From: Rhodospirillaceae bacterium
Lineage (GTDB): Bacteria; Pseudomonadota; Alphaproteobacteria; Rhodospirillales; UBA2165
Reading direction: 5' to 3'
NCBI GenBank assembly: GCA_947467145.1
Contig: CANIGJ010000006.1
Coordinates: 1 to 64,000 of the forward strand
Length of the DNA: 64,000 nucleotides
In this document: positions 54,696 to 63,681 of the stretch, piece after piece
Layout of the letters: the number at the start of each line of letters is the position of its first letter
How positions within the stretch are numbered: the stretch's first letter is position 1
Position numbers and translations under genes: made by a program
Notes under the pieces: model-generated
What the model saw: only the letters and a program-made list of their open reading frames with translations
Database searches by the model: none
Told to the model about the DNA's origin: nothing

Positions 54696-55678
54696 ATCAG
54701 TCCGGCGAGCGGCGAGGACGGATCGGCGTACATTTTGCGCTTCATGCGCCCGGCCTGATAGGCGAGCCGCCCCGCTTCGACCGCGAGCTTCATGGCGCGC
54801 GCCATCTTGATCGGGTCTTTGGCTTCGGCGATCGCCGTGTTCATCAACACGCCGTCGCAGCCCAATTCCATCGCCACGGCCGCGTCCGACGCGGTGCCGA
54901 CGCCGGCATCGACGATGACCGGCACCTGCGATTGTTCGATGATCAGGCGGATGCCGACGGGATTTTGGACGCCGAGGCCGGAGCCGATGGGGGCGGCCAG
55001 CGGCATGATGGCGCAGCAGCCCAGATCTTCCAGGCGCTTGGCCATGATCGGATCGTCACTGCAATAGACCATGACCTGGAAATTTTCCTTCACCAGGATC
55101 TCTGCCGCGGCCAAGGTCTCGACCATATTGGGATAGAGTGTTTTCTCATCGCCCAGGACCTCGAGCTTCACGAGATCCCAGCCGCCCGCCTCGCGCGCAA
55201 GGCGCAGCGTACGCAGCGCATCGTCCGCGGTGAAGCAGCCCGCCGTGTTCGGCAGGTAGATGTATTTCTTGGGATCGACAAAATCGACCAGCATCGGCTT
55301 GCTCGGATCGGCGATGTTCACACGACGCACCGCGACCGTGACCATGTCGGCGCCCGAGGCTTCCAGCGCGCGCGCCGTTTCCTCGAAATCCTTGTATTTG
55401 CCGGTGCCGACGATGAGGCGCGATTTGAGCACGCGCCCCGCGACGGTGAAGGTGTCGTCGCCAACCACACCATCCGGCGCACCGCCGCCGATGAAATGCA
55501 CGATCTCCAGCTTGTCGCCGTCGGACAGGGCGACGCGCTCGTAGGTCGATTTCGGCACGATCTCGCGGTTGCGCTCAATCGCGACCTTGCGGCCGTCGAG
55601 ACCGAGTTCGCCCAACAATTGCTGCAGCGTGAGCGGAGCGGCGACGCTGCGCGGCTCGCCATTTATGGTCAAATTCAT
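54692..55678 (-). CDS. thiG: Fused sulfur carrier ThiS and thiazole synthase ThiG
   Basis: A 328-residue fusion. Residues 1-66 are ThiS, ending at HFIGGG (the Gly-Gly that normally carries the thiocarboxylate at a free C terminus). Residues 75-328 are ThiG, with PLP-free Schiff-base Lys171 in [30 protein letters not shown], and GSGLGVQNP phosphate loop. It forms the thiazole phosphate of thiamin from deoxyxylulose phosphate, glycine/tyrosine-derived imine and sulfide. ATG 55678 marks the start. No TPP riboswitch is visible upstream; the next gene is divergent aroQ. Confidence 0.93.
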   Translation of the reverse strand: MNLTINGEPRSVAAPLTLQQLLGELGLDGRKVAIERNREIVPKSTYERVALSDGDKLEIVHFIGGGAPDGVVGDDTFTVAGRVLKSRLIVGTGKYKDFEETARALEASGADMVTVAVRRVNIADPSKPMLVDFVDPKKYIYLPNTAGCFTADDALRTLRLAREAGGWDLVKLEVLGDEKTLYPNMVETLAAAEILVKENFQVMVYCSDDPIMAKRLEDLGCCAIMPLAAPIGSGLGVQNPVGIRLIIEQSQVPVIVDAGVGTASDAAVAMELGCDGVLMNTAIAEAKDPIKMARAMKLAVEAGRLAYQAGRMKRKMYADPSSPLAGLI

Positions 55679-55790
55679 GTGGTAAGTATGTGCGGACAGG
55701 CCCGCTTCTGCAACATGGTTAACAACGCCCGCCTGGGCGGTATATGATGCGCCGCGCGCCTCGCCCACCCCTGCCGGACTCAAGACCTTC

Positions 55791-56228
55791 ATGAGTAAAA
55801 ATATCTTCATATTGAACGGGCCGAATCTCAATCTGCTCGGCACCCGCGAACCCGGCATCTACGGCGCCGAAACCCTGGCCGATATCGAGAAGGCCTGTGC
55901 CGCCCATGCCAAGGGCCACAGCCTAACCATCGACTTTCGCCAGTCGAATCTCGAGGGCGAATTGGTGGACTGGATCCAGGAGGCCCGCACCAAGGCCGAC
56001 GCCCTGCTGCTCAATGCCGGCGCCTATACACATACCTCCATCGCCATCCTCGATGCGCTGCGCGCCGTGGATAAGCCGATCATCGAGGTCCATCTGTCGA
56101 ACATCTTCCGGCGCGAGGATTACCGGAAACATTCTTATGTGTCGGAAGCCGCGACCGGGATCATCTCCGGCTTCGGCTCGCACGGCTACATCCTCGGCAT
56201 CGATGCGGCGGCCAAATTGATCAAGTAA
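55791..56228 (+). CDS. aroQ: Type II 3-dehydroquinate dehydratase (AroQ)
   Basis: A 145-residue dodecameric shikimate-pathway enzyme. [17 protein letters not shown] (catalytic Tyr and Arg), [24 protein letters not shown] and [11 protein letters not shown] with its catalytic His are all present. Divergent from thiSG with 112 bp between. No accB/accC follows here, unlike many alphaproteobacteria. Confidence 0.97.
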   Translation: MSKNIFILNGPNLNLLGTREPGIYGAETLADIEKACAAHAKGHSLTIDFRQSNLEGELVDWIQEARTKADALLLNAGAYTHTSIAILDALRAVDKPIIEVHLSNIFRREDYRKHSYVSEAATGIISGFGSHGYILGIDAAAKLIK

Positions 56229-56272
56229 TCAGCACTCACATTCCGTCGACATAAAAAACGGGGAGCATTTCC

Positions 56273-57145
56273 ATGAACGTCGACCTCATCACCATCAAAG
56301 CCAGCGACGGCGTCCAGCTCGACGGCGTGTTGCGCACACCGGCCAGCGGCGTGGCACTCACCCTGCCCGTCGATATCGTCATCATGCATCATGGCGTCGG
56401 CGGCAATTTCTATCGTGATTCATTCCAGGACCTGGTGGCGCTCAAATTCCTCGAACGCGGCTGCGCGGTTCTGCGCGTCAACAATCGCGGCCATGACCTC
56501 GCTTACAACGCGCCGCCACCGCACCGCCGCTTGGGCGCCGCATTCGAGAATGTCGACGAATGCCGTCTCGACTGGAAAGCCTGGCTCGACGTCGCGACTG
56601 AGCGCGGTTACAAAAAAATCTGCTCGTGGGGCCATAGCCTGGGCGCAGTGAAGAACATCTATTATCTCGCCAAGGAAGACGATGCGCGGATCGCCCGCGC
56701 CATCTCGACCTCCCCGCCGCGCTTTTCCTACAGCGCGTACCAATCGCACCGCGACGGCAAGCTGTTCGACGCGTCCGTCAAAGAGGCGCAGACGCTCATC
56801 GATGCCAAGAAACCCGAGGGCGTGATGGCCATCGAAATCCCGACCTCGGCGATCATGACGCCCAAGACCTTCTTCGATAAATACGGCCCTGAGGAGCGCT
56901 TCGACATCCTGACCCTGCTGCCCACCATCCAAGGCAAGGGCGCGACACCGCTGCTCGTCACGGTCGGCAGCCTGGAAGGCCAGCCGAAGAATCCCGACCG
57001 CTTCGCGTTCGAGGGCTTGGGCGACCGACTGAGTGCCATGAAGGCCGGCAACCTTGCTTATGCCCTCGTCGACGGCGCCGATCATTCCTATACCGGCGTG
57101 ACCGACAAGCTGTGGGCGGCGATGGAGGCTTGGTTCAAGAAATAA
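56273..57145 (+). CDS. Alpha/beta hydrolase
   Basis: A 290-residue hydrolase. Nucleophile elbow GHSLGAVKN, with a preceding oxyanion region HHGVGGNFYRDSF and DLGHDLAYN; catalytic His in ADHSYTGV near the C terminus. SSS-GxSxG spacing fits serine hydrolases of the DLH/esterase type. GGGGAG precedes ATG 56273. Substrate unknown. Ends in an imperfect hairpin at 57144-57175. Confidence 0.78.
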   Translation: MNVDLITIKASDGVQLDGVLRTPASGVALTLPVDIVIMHHGVGGNFYRDSFQDLVALKFLERGCAVLRVNNRGHDLAYNAPPPHRRLGAAFENVDECRLDWKAWLDVATERGYKKICSWGHSLGAVKNIYYLAKEDDARIARAISTSPPRFSYSAYQSHRDGKLFDASVKEAQTLIDAKKPEGVMAIEIPTSAIMTPKTFFDKYGPEERFDILTLLPTIQGKGATPLLVTVGSLEGQPKNPDRFAFEGLGDRLSAMKAGNLAYALVDGADHSYTGVTDKLWAAMEAWFKK

Positions 57146-57175
57146 CAGCGCGTTTCATTAGCAGAACGCGTTGTT
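57144..57175 (+). terminator. Possible terminator hairpin after the hydrolase
   Basis: AACAGCGCGTT (57144-57154) pairs with AACGCGTTGTT (57165-57175) including one G-T pair. No following T-run, so termination is doubtful. Confidence 0.35.
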
Positions 57176-57223
57176 GCAAATGTCGGCGTTGACGCCGCCC
57201 GATTGGGGCGGGAAGCTTCACTC

Positions 57224-58543
57224 ATGACAGACCGCAAACTCCATCTCGGCGCTTTCATGCGCCCGATCAGCATCCATACCGGCGCGTGGCGCTATCCGGG
57301 TGCGCGTTCCGACGCCAATTTCAATTTCCCGCTGATCAAGCAGCTCTGCCAGAAGCTGGAATGCGCCAAATTCGACGCCTTCTTTATGGCCGACCATCTG
57401 GCCGTGCTCAACATGGGCACGGATGCGCTCAAACGCAGCGCCACCGTCACCTCGTTCGAACCTATGACGTTGCTGTCGGCACTCGCCGCCGTCACCGATC
57501 ATATCGGTCTGGTCGCCACCGGCTCGACCACTTACGACGAGCCCTATCACGTCGCGCGGCGGTTCTCGTCGCTCGACCATATCAGCAACGGCCGGGCGGG
57601 CTGGAATGTGGTCACCACATCCAATCCCAACGCCTCGATGAATTTCGGGCGTGAAGATCATATGGAGCATGACGAGCGCTATAAGCGCGCCCGCGAATTC
57701 TACGATGTGGTCACCGGCCTATGGGATAGCTGGGCCGACGACGCCTTCATCCGCGACGTCGAAAACGGCATCTTTTCCGATCCCGCGAAGATGCATGTGC
57801 TCGACCACAAGGGCAAATACCTGAATGTACGCGGCCCGCTGAACATCGGCCGCCCGGTGCAGGGTTATCCGGTCATCGTGCAGGCCGGCGCGTCGGATGC
57901 CGGCCGTCAGCTCGCCGCCGAAACCGCCGAAGCAGTCTTCACCTCGCAGGCCGATCTCAAAACCGGGCAAGGTTTCTATGCCAACGTCAAAGCCCGCATG
58001 CAGAAGATCGGCCGCGATCCCGAACATCTGAAGATCCTGCCCGCCTGTCTCGTCGTTGTCGGCGACAGCGTCGAAGAAGCGCGCCAGAAACGCCTCAAGG
58101 TCGACAGCCTCGTGCATTACGACAGCGCCATCGCATCGCTGTCGATCTCGCTCGGTACCGACGCCACCAAATTCGATCCCGACGGTCCGCTGCCCGAAAT
58201 TCCCGAAAGCAACGCCAGCAAGAGCAGCCGCGACAAAACCGTCCGCATGGCGGCCGAGGAAAACCTCACCGTGCGCCAGCTCGCCTCACGGCTCGGCGGC
58301 TATTCCGGCCTCGCCATGGTCGGCACGCCCAAGACCATCGCCGACCAGATGGAAGAATGGCTGCACACGCGCGCCAGCGACGGCTTTACCGTCATGTTCC
58401 CCTACCAGCCGCTCGGCCTCGACGATTTCTGCGATAAGGTCGTGCCCGAATTGCAGCGCCGCGGCCTGTTCCGCACCGAATACGAAGGCACGACTTTGCG
58501 CGAAAATCTCGGCCTGCCGCGCCCCAAGAACCAGTTCTTTTAG
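57224..58543 (+). CDS. LLM-class FMN-dependent monooxygenase (NtaA/SnaA/DszA type)
   Basis: A 439-residue bacterial-luciferase-fold enzyme of the NtaA/SnaA/DszA subgroup, which uses FMNH2 supplied by a separate reductase. GRAGWNVVTTSNPNASMNFG, VIVQAGASDAG and FMADHLAVLNMG are characteristic. ATG 57224 is chosen; the frame can extend 21 bp. It may oxidise a chelate, sulfonate or similar xenobiotic. No reductase gene adjoins. Confidence 0.85.
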   Translation: MTDRKLHLGAFMRPISIHTGAWRYPGARSDANFNFPLIKQLCQKLECAKFDAFFMADHLAVLNMGTDALKRSATVTSFEPMTLLSALAAVTDHIGLVATGSTTYDEPYHVARRFSSLDHISNGRAGWNVVTTSNPNASMNFGREDHMEHDERYKRAREFYDVVTGLWDSWADDAFIRDVENGIFSDPAKMHVLDHKGKYLNVRGPLNIGRPVQGYPVIVQAGASDAGRQLAAETAEAVFTSQADLKTGQGFYANVKARMQKIGRDPEHLKILPACLVVVGDSVEEARQKRLKVDSLVHYDSAIASLSISLGTDATKFDPDGPLPEIPESNASKSSRDKTVRMAAEENLTVRQLASRLGGYSGLAMVGTPKTIADQMEEWLHTRASDGFTVMFPYQPLGLDDFCDKVVPELQRRGLFRTEYEGTTLRENLGLPRPKNQFF

Positions 58544-58624
58544 GCGCGGCGCCCATCGCGCATTCGTGATATCGCAAACAATCCCAATTGGCTTAAGTAG
58601 GCAACCCATCCTACAAGTATAGCC

Positions 58625-59326
58625 ATGAGTGGCCGTTCCCAAGATCTCGTCCTGACCCCAGAAATCCTGCTGCGCGCTTATGCCGCCGGCATCTTCCCCA
58701 TGTCGGAAACGCGCGACGACGACGAGCTGTTCTGGGTCGATCCGGAATATCGCGGCGTCATCCCGCTGGATCACGGCTTCCACATTCCACGTAAGCTCAA
58801 GAAATTCATCCGCACGCGCCCGTTCGAGGTCCATCTCGACCGCGACTTCGAATCTGTAATGCATGCCTGTGCGGCAGCCGGCGAAGGCCGCCGCGAAACC
58901 TGGATCAACAAGGAAATCATCCGGCTCTATACCGGGCTGCACCGCATGGGCCACGCCCACAGCGTCGAATGCTGGCAGGATGGCGAGTTGGTCGGCGGGC
59001 TCTATGGTGTATCGTTGAAGGGCGCGTTCTTCGGCGAAAGCATGTTCAGCCGGACCACGCACGCCAGTAAGGTGGCGCTGGTCTACCTCGTGACCTTACT
59101 CAATCACGGTGGCTACAGCCTGCTCGACGCGCAATTCGTGACCGATCATCTGCGCCAGTTCGGCGCGTTCGAAGTCCCGCGCAAGCGCTATCACGATTTC
59201 CTCGACAAGGCGCTGGCGCACGATGCTAAATTCCCGGCGCGGCGCAGTCAGTTGGCGGACGGCACGTCCGGTTCCTTGGATTCGCTCGTAATGGGCTTCT
59301 TACAATCTACGACCCAGACGTCGTAG
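58625..59326 (+). CDS. aat: Leucyl/phenylalanyl-tRNA-protein transferase Aat
   Basis: A 233-residue aminoacyltransferase joining Leu/Phe to N-terminal Lys/Arg for the N-end rule. [33 protein letters not shown], and the Cys/His-rich centre [16 protein letters not shown] are diagnostic. Its 3' end overlaps the convergent DUF2155 gene by 79 bp. First gene of a block conserved in alphaproteobacteria. Confidence 0.95.
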   Translation: MSGRSQDLVLTPEILLRAYAAGIFPMSETRDDDELFWVDPEYRGVIPLDHGFHIPRKLKKFIRTRPFEVHLDRDFESVMHACAAAGEGRRETWINKEIIRLYTGLHRMGHAHSVECWQDGELVGGLYGVSLKGAFFGESMFSRTTHASKVALVYLVTLLNHGGYSLLDAQFVTDHLRQFGAFEVPRKRYHDFLDKALAHDAKFPARRSQLADGTSGSLDSLVMGFLQSTTQTS

Positions 59327-59652
59327 ACCGGATGCTCCATCGCCGAGATCGCCGGCGATGATGCGAACATCCAGCCGCGGAACACGCCCTGCATCGGCTC
59401 GCCCGGACGCGCTTCCCAGATGTCCAGGAATGCCGTGCTTTCCGGCGTCTCTTCCGGCGGCTTCTTGTCGCAGGCGCGCGCGATGATCTCGAGCGTATTG
59501 TATTTCACCGTTTCGCCCAGCGGCGCATCGAGCGTGGTCACGCGCGCGGTGACCTTGTCCAACGCCTGCAGGACGGCCACGCCGTAAGGATCGGCGGATG
59601 CCGGCGTCACCGCGCCGAGCGTCACGACGGCCGCAACCAATACAATCTTCAT
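59248..59652 (-). CDS. DUF2155 periplasmic protein
   Basis: A 134-residue protein with a 20-residue signal peptide ([10 protein letters not shown]) and a small beta-rich domain: [51 protein letters not shown]. These match DUF2155, found next to aat and complex I accessory genes in alphaproteobacteria. Two Cys (ARAC, VVDC) may pair. Start ATG 59652 overlaps the stop of the methyltransferase by 4 bp. Confidence 0.88.
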   Translation of the reverse strand: MKIVLVAAVVTLGAVTPASADPYGVAVLQALDKVTARVTTLDAPLGETVKYNTLEIIARACDKKPPEETPESTAFLDIWEARPGEPMQGVFRGWMFASSPAISAMEHPVYDVWVVDCKKPITSESKEPDVPSAN

Positions 59653-60422
59653 AAGGGCCTCGTGGCGGCAAAGCGTAAGCGCACGTAGTCAACCGACCAG
59701 ACGCCATCCTTGTTCCTGAGGATCGGCGCCAGATCTCGTTCGACCTCGGCCTTCACCTCGGCGCGCTCCTCTTCGCCCAGCGGCGCCAGGAAGCTTTGCG
59801 CGAAGGTGCCGAGCCAATCGCCCAGGCTGCGCGGCAAGACCGTCGGCCGATCGATCAAGCGGATGTCGGCGACGCGGAAACCATGCCATTCGAGGCGCGC
59901 GCGATATTCCGGATTGGCCGGGAAGTACCACGGATCGAGCGGCAGCGCGTCGATGCCGCGCCGCGCCAGCGCGGTCACCAGAGCCGCCCGCACGCGTTCG
60001 ACATTGCCCTTGCCGCCGAACTCAGCGACGAACCGCCCGCCCGGCTTGAGCGCCTTGTGAACGCCGTCGAGCATCTCGTCCTGCCCGCGCACCCAATGCA
60101 GTGCCGCATTGGAAAAGACCGCATCGAATTCAGCGCGAAAATTCAATTCCTCGGCCGCCATGACGCGCGCATCGAGCCCGAGCGCCTTCGCCGCCCACAC
60201 GAACTCCGCGCTGGGATCGACGCCGACGACATCCGCGCCGGACTCGGCGATGCGTTTGGTCAGCGGGCCGTCGCCGCAGCCGAGATCGAGAATGCGTTCA
60301 CCGGCCTTCGGGCCCAACAGACGCAGCACAGGCTCACCCAAATCCGACACGAACCGCGCGGTGCGGTCGTAATCGGTGGGATCCCATTTCGTTGCGGAGA
60401 TATGGATTTGAGGTTCTGACAC
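59649..60422 (-). CDS. Class I SAM methyltransferase (Tam-like)
   Basis: A 257-residue methyltransferase of trans-aconitate 2-methyltransferase type. Motif I ILDLGCGDGPLTKRI, VVGVDPS, FSNAALHWVRGQDEML, then LKPGGRFVAEFGGKGNVERVRAAL are clear. It esterifies a small acid or other acceptor. Coupled to DUF2155 downstream by the overlapping ATGA; the gene lies 20 bp from mlaD's stop. Confidence 0.87.
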   Translation of the reverse strand: MSEPQIHISATKWDPTDYDRTARFVSDLGEPVLRLLGPKAGERILDLGCGDGPLTKRIAESGADVVGVDPSAEFVWAAKALGLDARVMAAEELNFRAEFDAVFSNAALHWVRGQDEMLDGVHKALKPGGRFVAEFGGKGNVERVRAALVTALARRGIDALPLDPWYFPANPEYRARLEWHGFRVADIRLIDRPTVLPRSLGDWLGTFAQSFLAPLGEEERAEVKAEVERDLAPILRNKDGVWSVDYVRLRFAATRPL

Positions 60423-60442
60423 GCGATATCCAGATTACGTTG

Positions 60443-60910
60443 CTACTTGGATTCGTTGCCGCCGCCGCCGGTCGCCAGGAAGATGATCTCGCCGACCTGA
60501 TCTTCGAGGGTTTTGAAATCCTCGGATTTTTCGAGCATGCCGCCGCTCGCGAGGTAGGTCTGCGTACGGCCCGGCTTGATGCGCACATAATTGCCGCCGA
60601 TCAATCCGCTCGATGCGATGGTCGCGATCGAATCCTGCGGCAGCTTCACGTCGGGCTTCAGGCTCATCGTGACGATGGCCAGGAACGTCTTGGGATCGAG
60701 ATGGACGTCCGACACCGTGCCGACATTGATGCCGCTGATGCGCACGTCGCTGCCGGCGAGAATGCCGCCGACCTTGCTGAAGGTAACGCTGACCTGATAG
60801 CCGCCCTGGGATTTGACCTGGGCGGTGGTGAAGAAGAAATAGAGGAAGGCGCCCGCGACGACGAGCACGACCGCGCCCATCACGGTTTCGGCCAGGTTGC
60901 GTCTCATCAT
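60443..60910 (-). CDS. mlaD: MlaD family MCE-domain protein, copy 2
   Basis: A 155-residue inner-membrane-anchored periplasmic protein. One N-terminal span (residues 8-28) and one MCE domain (VSVTFSKVGGILAGSDVRISGINVG). MlaD forms a hexameric tunnel that moves phospholipid between membranes. Start ATG 60910 overlaps the stop of the upstream mlaD paralogue (ATGA). No MlaE, MlaF, MlaB or MlaC is in the window. Confidence 0.88.
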   Translation of the reverse strand: MMRRNLAETVMGAVVLVVAGAFLYFFFTTAQVKSQGGYQVSVTFSKVGGILAGSDVRISGINVGTVSDVHLDPKTFLAIVTMSLKPDVKLPQDSIATIASSGLIGGNYVRIKPGRTQTYLASGGMLEKSEDFKTLEDQVGEIIFLATGGGGNESK

Positions 60911-61503
60911 TCGTCTCCCTTTTTTGCCGGCTCATCGCCGAGCAGCGGCGCCAAAAGACCGCCCGGAGCCGTCACCGGATTATCGTCTTTCGCCGCCGGC
61001 ACATTCTGGACAGCGGCGGCCTTCGCCTTGGTCAATTCGGTGTCGCGCTTGTTGGCGTTGGATTTGGCCTCGCCGATGATCAGATCGAGCAGATCGGTAA
61101 CGACGACCGAATCCTGCGTGAGATCGATCCGCCCGCCCGCCTTCAATTCGGTATCGTCGGCACCGGGAACCAGCACGACATGTTTGGATCCGAACAAGCC
61201 GTCGGTATGAATGGCGGCCGAGGTATCGGTCGGCAGTCCGACCGGATTGTCGATCCTGAGATCCACGACGGCTTCGAAATTCGGGCCCAAGCGCATGTGC
61301 GAGACTTCGCCGATCTTGATGCCGCTCATGCGTACGTCGTCGCCGACATTCAACCCATCGATGCGATTGAAGCTGGCGCTCACGACATAACCGCCGCTCG
61401 CCGCGGCGCCGACCTTCTTGCCGCCGAAGGTCACCGAGCTCAAGAGGCCCAGCGCGATCAGCGCGAGAACGCCGACCAGGATGTTTCTGCCGTCTTCGCT
61501 CAT
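60907..61503 (-). CDS. mlaD: MlaD family MCE-domain protein, copy 1
   Basis: A 198-residue paralogue of the next gene: span at residues 5-25, MCE domain (VSASFNRIDGLNVGDDVRMSGIKIGEVS), plus a 50-residue C-terminal tail rich in Ala/Lys/Asp. The two MCE domains keep the same GxxVRxSGIxxG core but differ elsewhere. Overlap by 4 bp implies translational coupling. Mixed hexamers or separate roles are possible. Confidence 0.85.
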   Translation of the reverse strand: MSEDGRNILVGVLALIALGLLSSVTFGGKKVGAAASGGYVVSASFNRIDGLNVGDDVRMSGIKIGEVSHMRLGPNFEAVVDLRIDNPVGLPTDTSAAIHTDGLFGSKHVVLVPGADDTELKAGGRIDLTQDSVVVTDLLDLIIGEAKSNANKRDTELTKAKAAAVQNVPAAKDDNPVTAPGGLLAPLLGDEPAKKGDE

Positions 61504-61562
61504 GGAGCCCCTAGATTCCGCCCCTAATTCAGATATGCCGAAGCCACGTCTCTAATCGGGCC

Positions 61563-61919
61563 CTATTCGGGCTTCCAGGCCTCGTAGTCGCCGGTCGCCG
61601 GCGCACGCCGTCCGCCCGACAGCACATGGCCGCGCGGCCGATAGGCGTAATTGGTGCCCGTGAGATTGGGAAGGTGGGATTTCTGCCAGGGGCGCGGCCG
61701 AGCGGCGGCTTCGGTCAGCGGCTCTTCGGTCGTGTGATGCAGCCAGGAATGCCATTCCGATGGCACCTTGGAGGCTTCGGCCATGCCGTTATAGACGACC
61801 CAACGACGCTCGCGGTTGTTCAGCTTGCGCCCGCGGCCCTTGTAGTAACGATTGCCGAATTCGTCCTGGCCAACCAGGGAGCCGTTCAGCAGCGTGTAAA
61901 CCCATGTTCCGAAACTCAT
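61563..61919 (-). CDS. NDUFA12-like complex I accessory subunit
   Basis: A 118-residue homologue of the eukaryotic 17.2-kDa subunit. VGQDEFGNRYYKGRG, RRWVVYNG, ASKVPSEWHSWLHHTTEEPLTEAA and WQKSHLPNLTGTNYAYRPRGH are conserved. Bacterial members are largely restricted to alphaproteobacteria and assemble with NADH:ubiquinone oxidoreductase. ATG 61919 is chosen; a longer frame to 62474 runs through the divergent TPR gene. Confidence 0.94.
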   Translation of the reverse strand: MSFGTWVYTLLNGSLVGQDEFGNRYYKGRGRKLNNRERRWVVYNGMAEASKVPSEWHSWLHHTTEEPLTEAAARPRPWQKSHLPNLTGTNYAYRPRGHVLSGGRRAPATGDYEAWKPE

Positions 61920-62009
61920 GGCGCGTTTATCGCACTTGTCCGCCCCGAAATCCAGTCCAGCTGCTTTGGCCGAGACCTCAGCGATTGCAATGATATAGTC
62001 CGCCCCGAA

Positions 62010-63374
62010 ATGACCGACACGCCCTCCCCAGCCGACTTCAATACCCTCGGACGCCAATTGGAAGCAGCCGGGAAGCCCGATAGCGCCGTGCAAGCGTTTC
62101 GCGGTGCGCTGTCGCTCGATCCGCTCTACCGCCCGGCGGCGGCGAATCTCGGCCGTATCCTGGTCGCATTGGACCGGCCGCGCGATGCCGTCGCGGCGTT
62201 GGAGGCTGTGGTGGCGGCCGCCCCTTACGATCTGGCCCTCAACGTGAATTACGCCAACGCGCTCATGGGAATCGGCCGCGTCGTCGAAGCCGAACAGCGG
62301 TTGCACGCCGTGATCGCGACCGGCGCGGCCCCGGCCCAAGCCTATAATTCGCTGGGTATCGCCCGCTATATCCAGCGCGATTTCGTCGGGGCGCGCGAGG
62401 CCTTTCGCGCCGCTACAACCGCCGATTCGACCTTCGCCGAAGCGCACGAGAATCTCGCCCAGGCGCTGCTCCATCTCGGCGATTATGAAAACGCCTGGAT
62501 CGAGAACGACTGGCGCTGGCGCAATCCGTCCAACGCTCTGACCAAACGCATCTTCACCGTGCCGGAGTGGGACGGCCGACCGCTAGACGGCCGCACCCTG
62601 CTGCTGCATGGCGAGCAAGGGCACGGCGATACCATCCAATTCGCCCGTTATGCGGCCTACATCCCGCGCGGGATGGGCGGCAAGGTCCTGCTCGCCTGCC
62701 AGGAAGCGCTGGAGCCGCTGCTGTCCACCGTGCCCGGCGTGGACGAGGTCTATATCCTCGGCAACGAGCTACCGCATTACGATTGCCAGGCCCCCATCGT
62801 CACGGTGCGCCGCCTGCTCGGCACGCGAATCGACAATGTGCCGTTCTTCACCGAACCCTATATCGACGCCGTACCCGATCCGGATATCGCGGCCCGGCCC
62901 GGGCTGAAGATCGGCATCAATTGGACCGGCAAGCCGCTCTATGCGGACGATCCATACCGCAACCGGTCCTGCCCGCCCGAATATTTCGCAATGCTGGCGG
63001 AAAAATTGGGCGCCACCGTGTTCAGCCTGCAATTTCGCCCGGCACCCGGCGAAGTCGAACGCGCCCAGGCCATCGACCTTGGCGCCCGAATCGACAGCTT
63101 CCGCGATACCGCGCGCATCGTTGCCGCCCTCGATCTGGTGGTCACAATCGATACCGCGCTCGCCCATATCGCCGGCGCACTCGCCAAACCCTGCTGGGTT
63201 CTGCCGCCCTATACCGCCGATTGGCGCTGGACGGCGCTGCCCGACGGCACCCAGCCCTGGTATCCCTTCACCCGGGCGATCCGCCAAACCACGCCCGGCG
63301 ATTGGGCCGGATCGTTCGCTCGGCTCGTCCCACAACTATCACAACATCTTGTGAATGGCGGATATCGGCCCTAG
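62010..63374 (+). CDS. TPR protein with glycosyltransferase-like C-terminal half
   Basis: A 454-residue protein. TPR repeats span residues about 5-150 (FNTLGRQLEAAGKPDSAVQAF, ANALMGIGRVVEAEQRL). The C-terminal 300 residues resemble the ADP-heptose/GT9-like fold often attached to TPR: LLHGEQGHGDTIQFARY, VTIDTALAHIAGALAKPCWVLPPYTADWRW. Start ATG 62010 lies at the end of a GTCCGCCCCGAAAT repeat. No signal. Likely modifies a surface or flagellar glycan; acceptor unknown. Confidence 0.82.
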   Translation: MTDTPSPADFNTLGRQLEAAGKPDSAVQAFRGALSLDPLYRPAAANLGRILVALDRPRDAVAALEAVVAAAPYDLALNVNYANALMGIGRVVEAEQRLHAVIATGAAPAQAYNSLGIARYIQRDFVGAREAFRAATTADSTFAEAHENLAQALLHLGDYENAWIENDWRWRNPSNALTKRIFTVPEWDGRPLDGRTLLLHGEQGHGDTIQFARYAAYIPRGMGGKVLLACQEALEPLLSTVPGVDEVYILGNELPHYDCQAPIVTVRRLLGTRIDNVPFFTEPYIDAVPDPDIAARPGLKIGINWTGKPLYADDPYRNRSCPPEYFAMLAEKLGATVFSLQFRPAPGEVERAQAIDLGARIDSFRDTARIVAALDLVVTIDTALAHIAGALAKPCWVLPPYTADWRWTALPDGTQPWYPFTRAIRQTTPGDWAGSFARLVPQLSQHLVNGGYRP

Positions 63375-63681
63375 GTGCGGGCGGGCGCTGCCTTCAAGCC
63401 GTTGAAACTTACGACTATTTCAGACAGATAAGCCTTTGATATATTTGCAAAATTTCTTAACAAGACATTAATTCGCTAAATCTGGGCAGCAAAAGCCCGT
63501 ATCACCACAAAATATAGTTGCCGATCCCCGACGATTGGGATTAACGTTTGTCCTCTGACCCCACCATATGTTGTGGGATCGGACAGTCAAAAAAACCATA
63601 ACCGTTTACCTGGGAAATAGAGCGTAACCCCGAACAGGGGACCGTTCTGTTGGGTACGGGGGTTTTCAGTCGGGGGACTAA
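63375..63681. promoter_or_regulatory. Upstream region of nrdJ with possible NrdR boxes
   Basis: 307 bp without a gene. CACAAAATATAGTTG (63506-63520) and CCCACCATATGTTGTGGG (63560-63577) resemble NrdR boxes. Their centres are about 56 bp apart, wider than typical pairs. A GGGG/CCCC-rich fold lies between them and the start. No cobalamin riboswitch consensus is evident. Confidence 0.4.

Noticed and set aside
54692..55790. TPP riboswitch upstream of thiSG
   Set aside because: No CTGAGA/ACC(T)GATC-type pair was found in 55679-55790.
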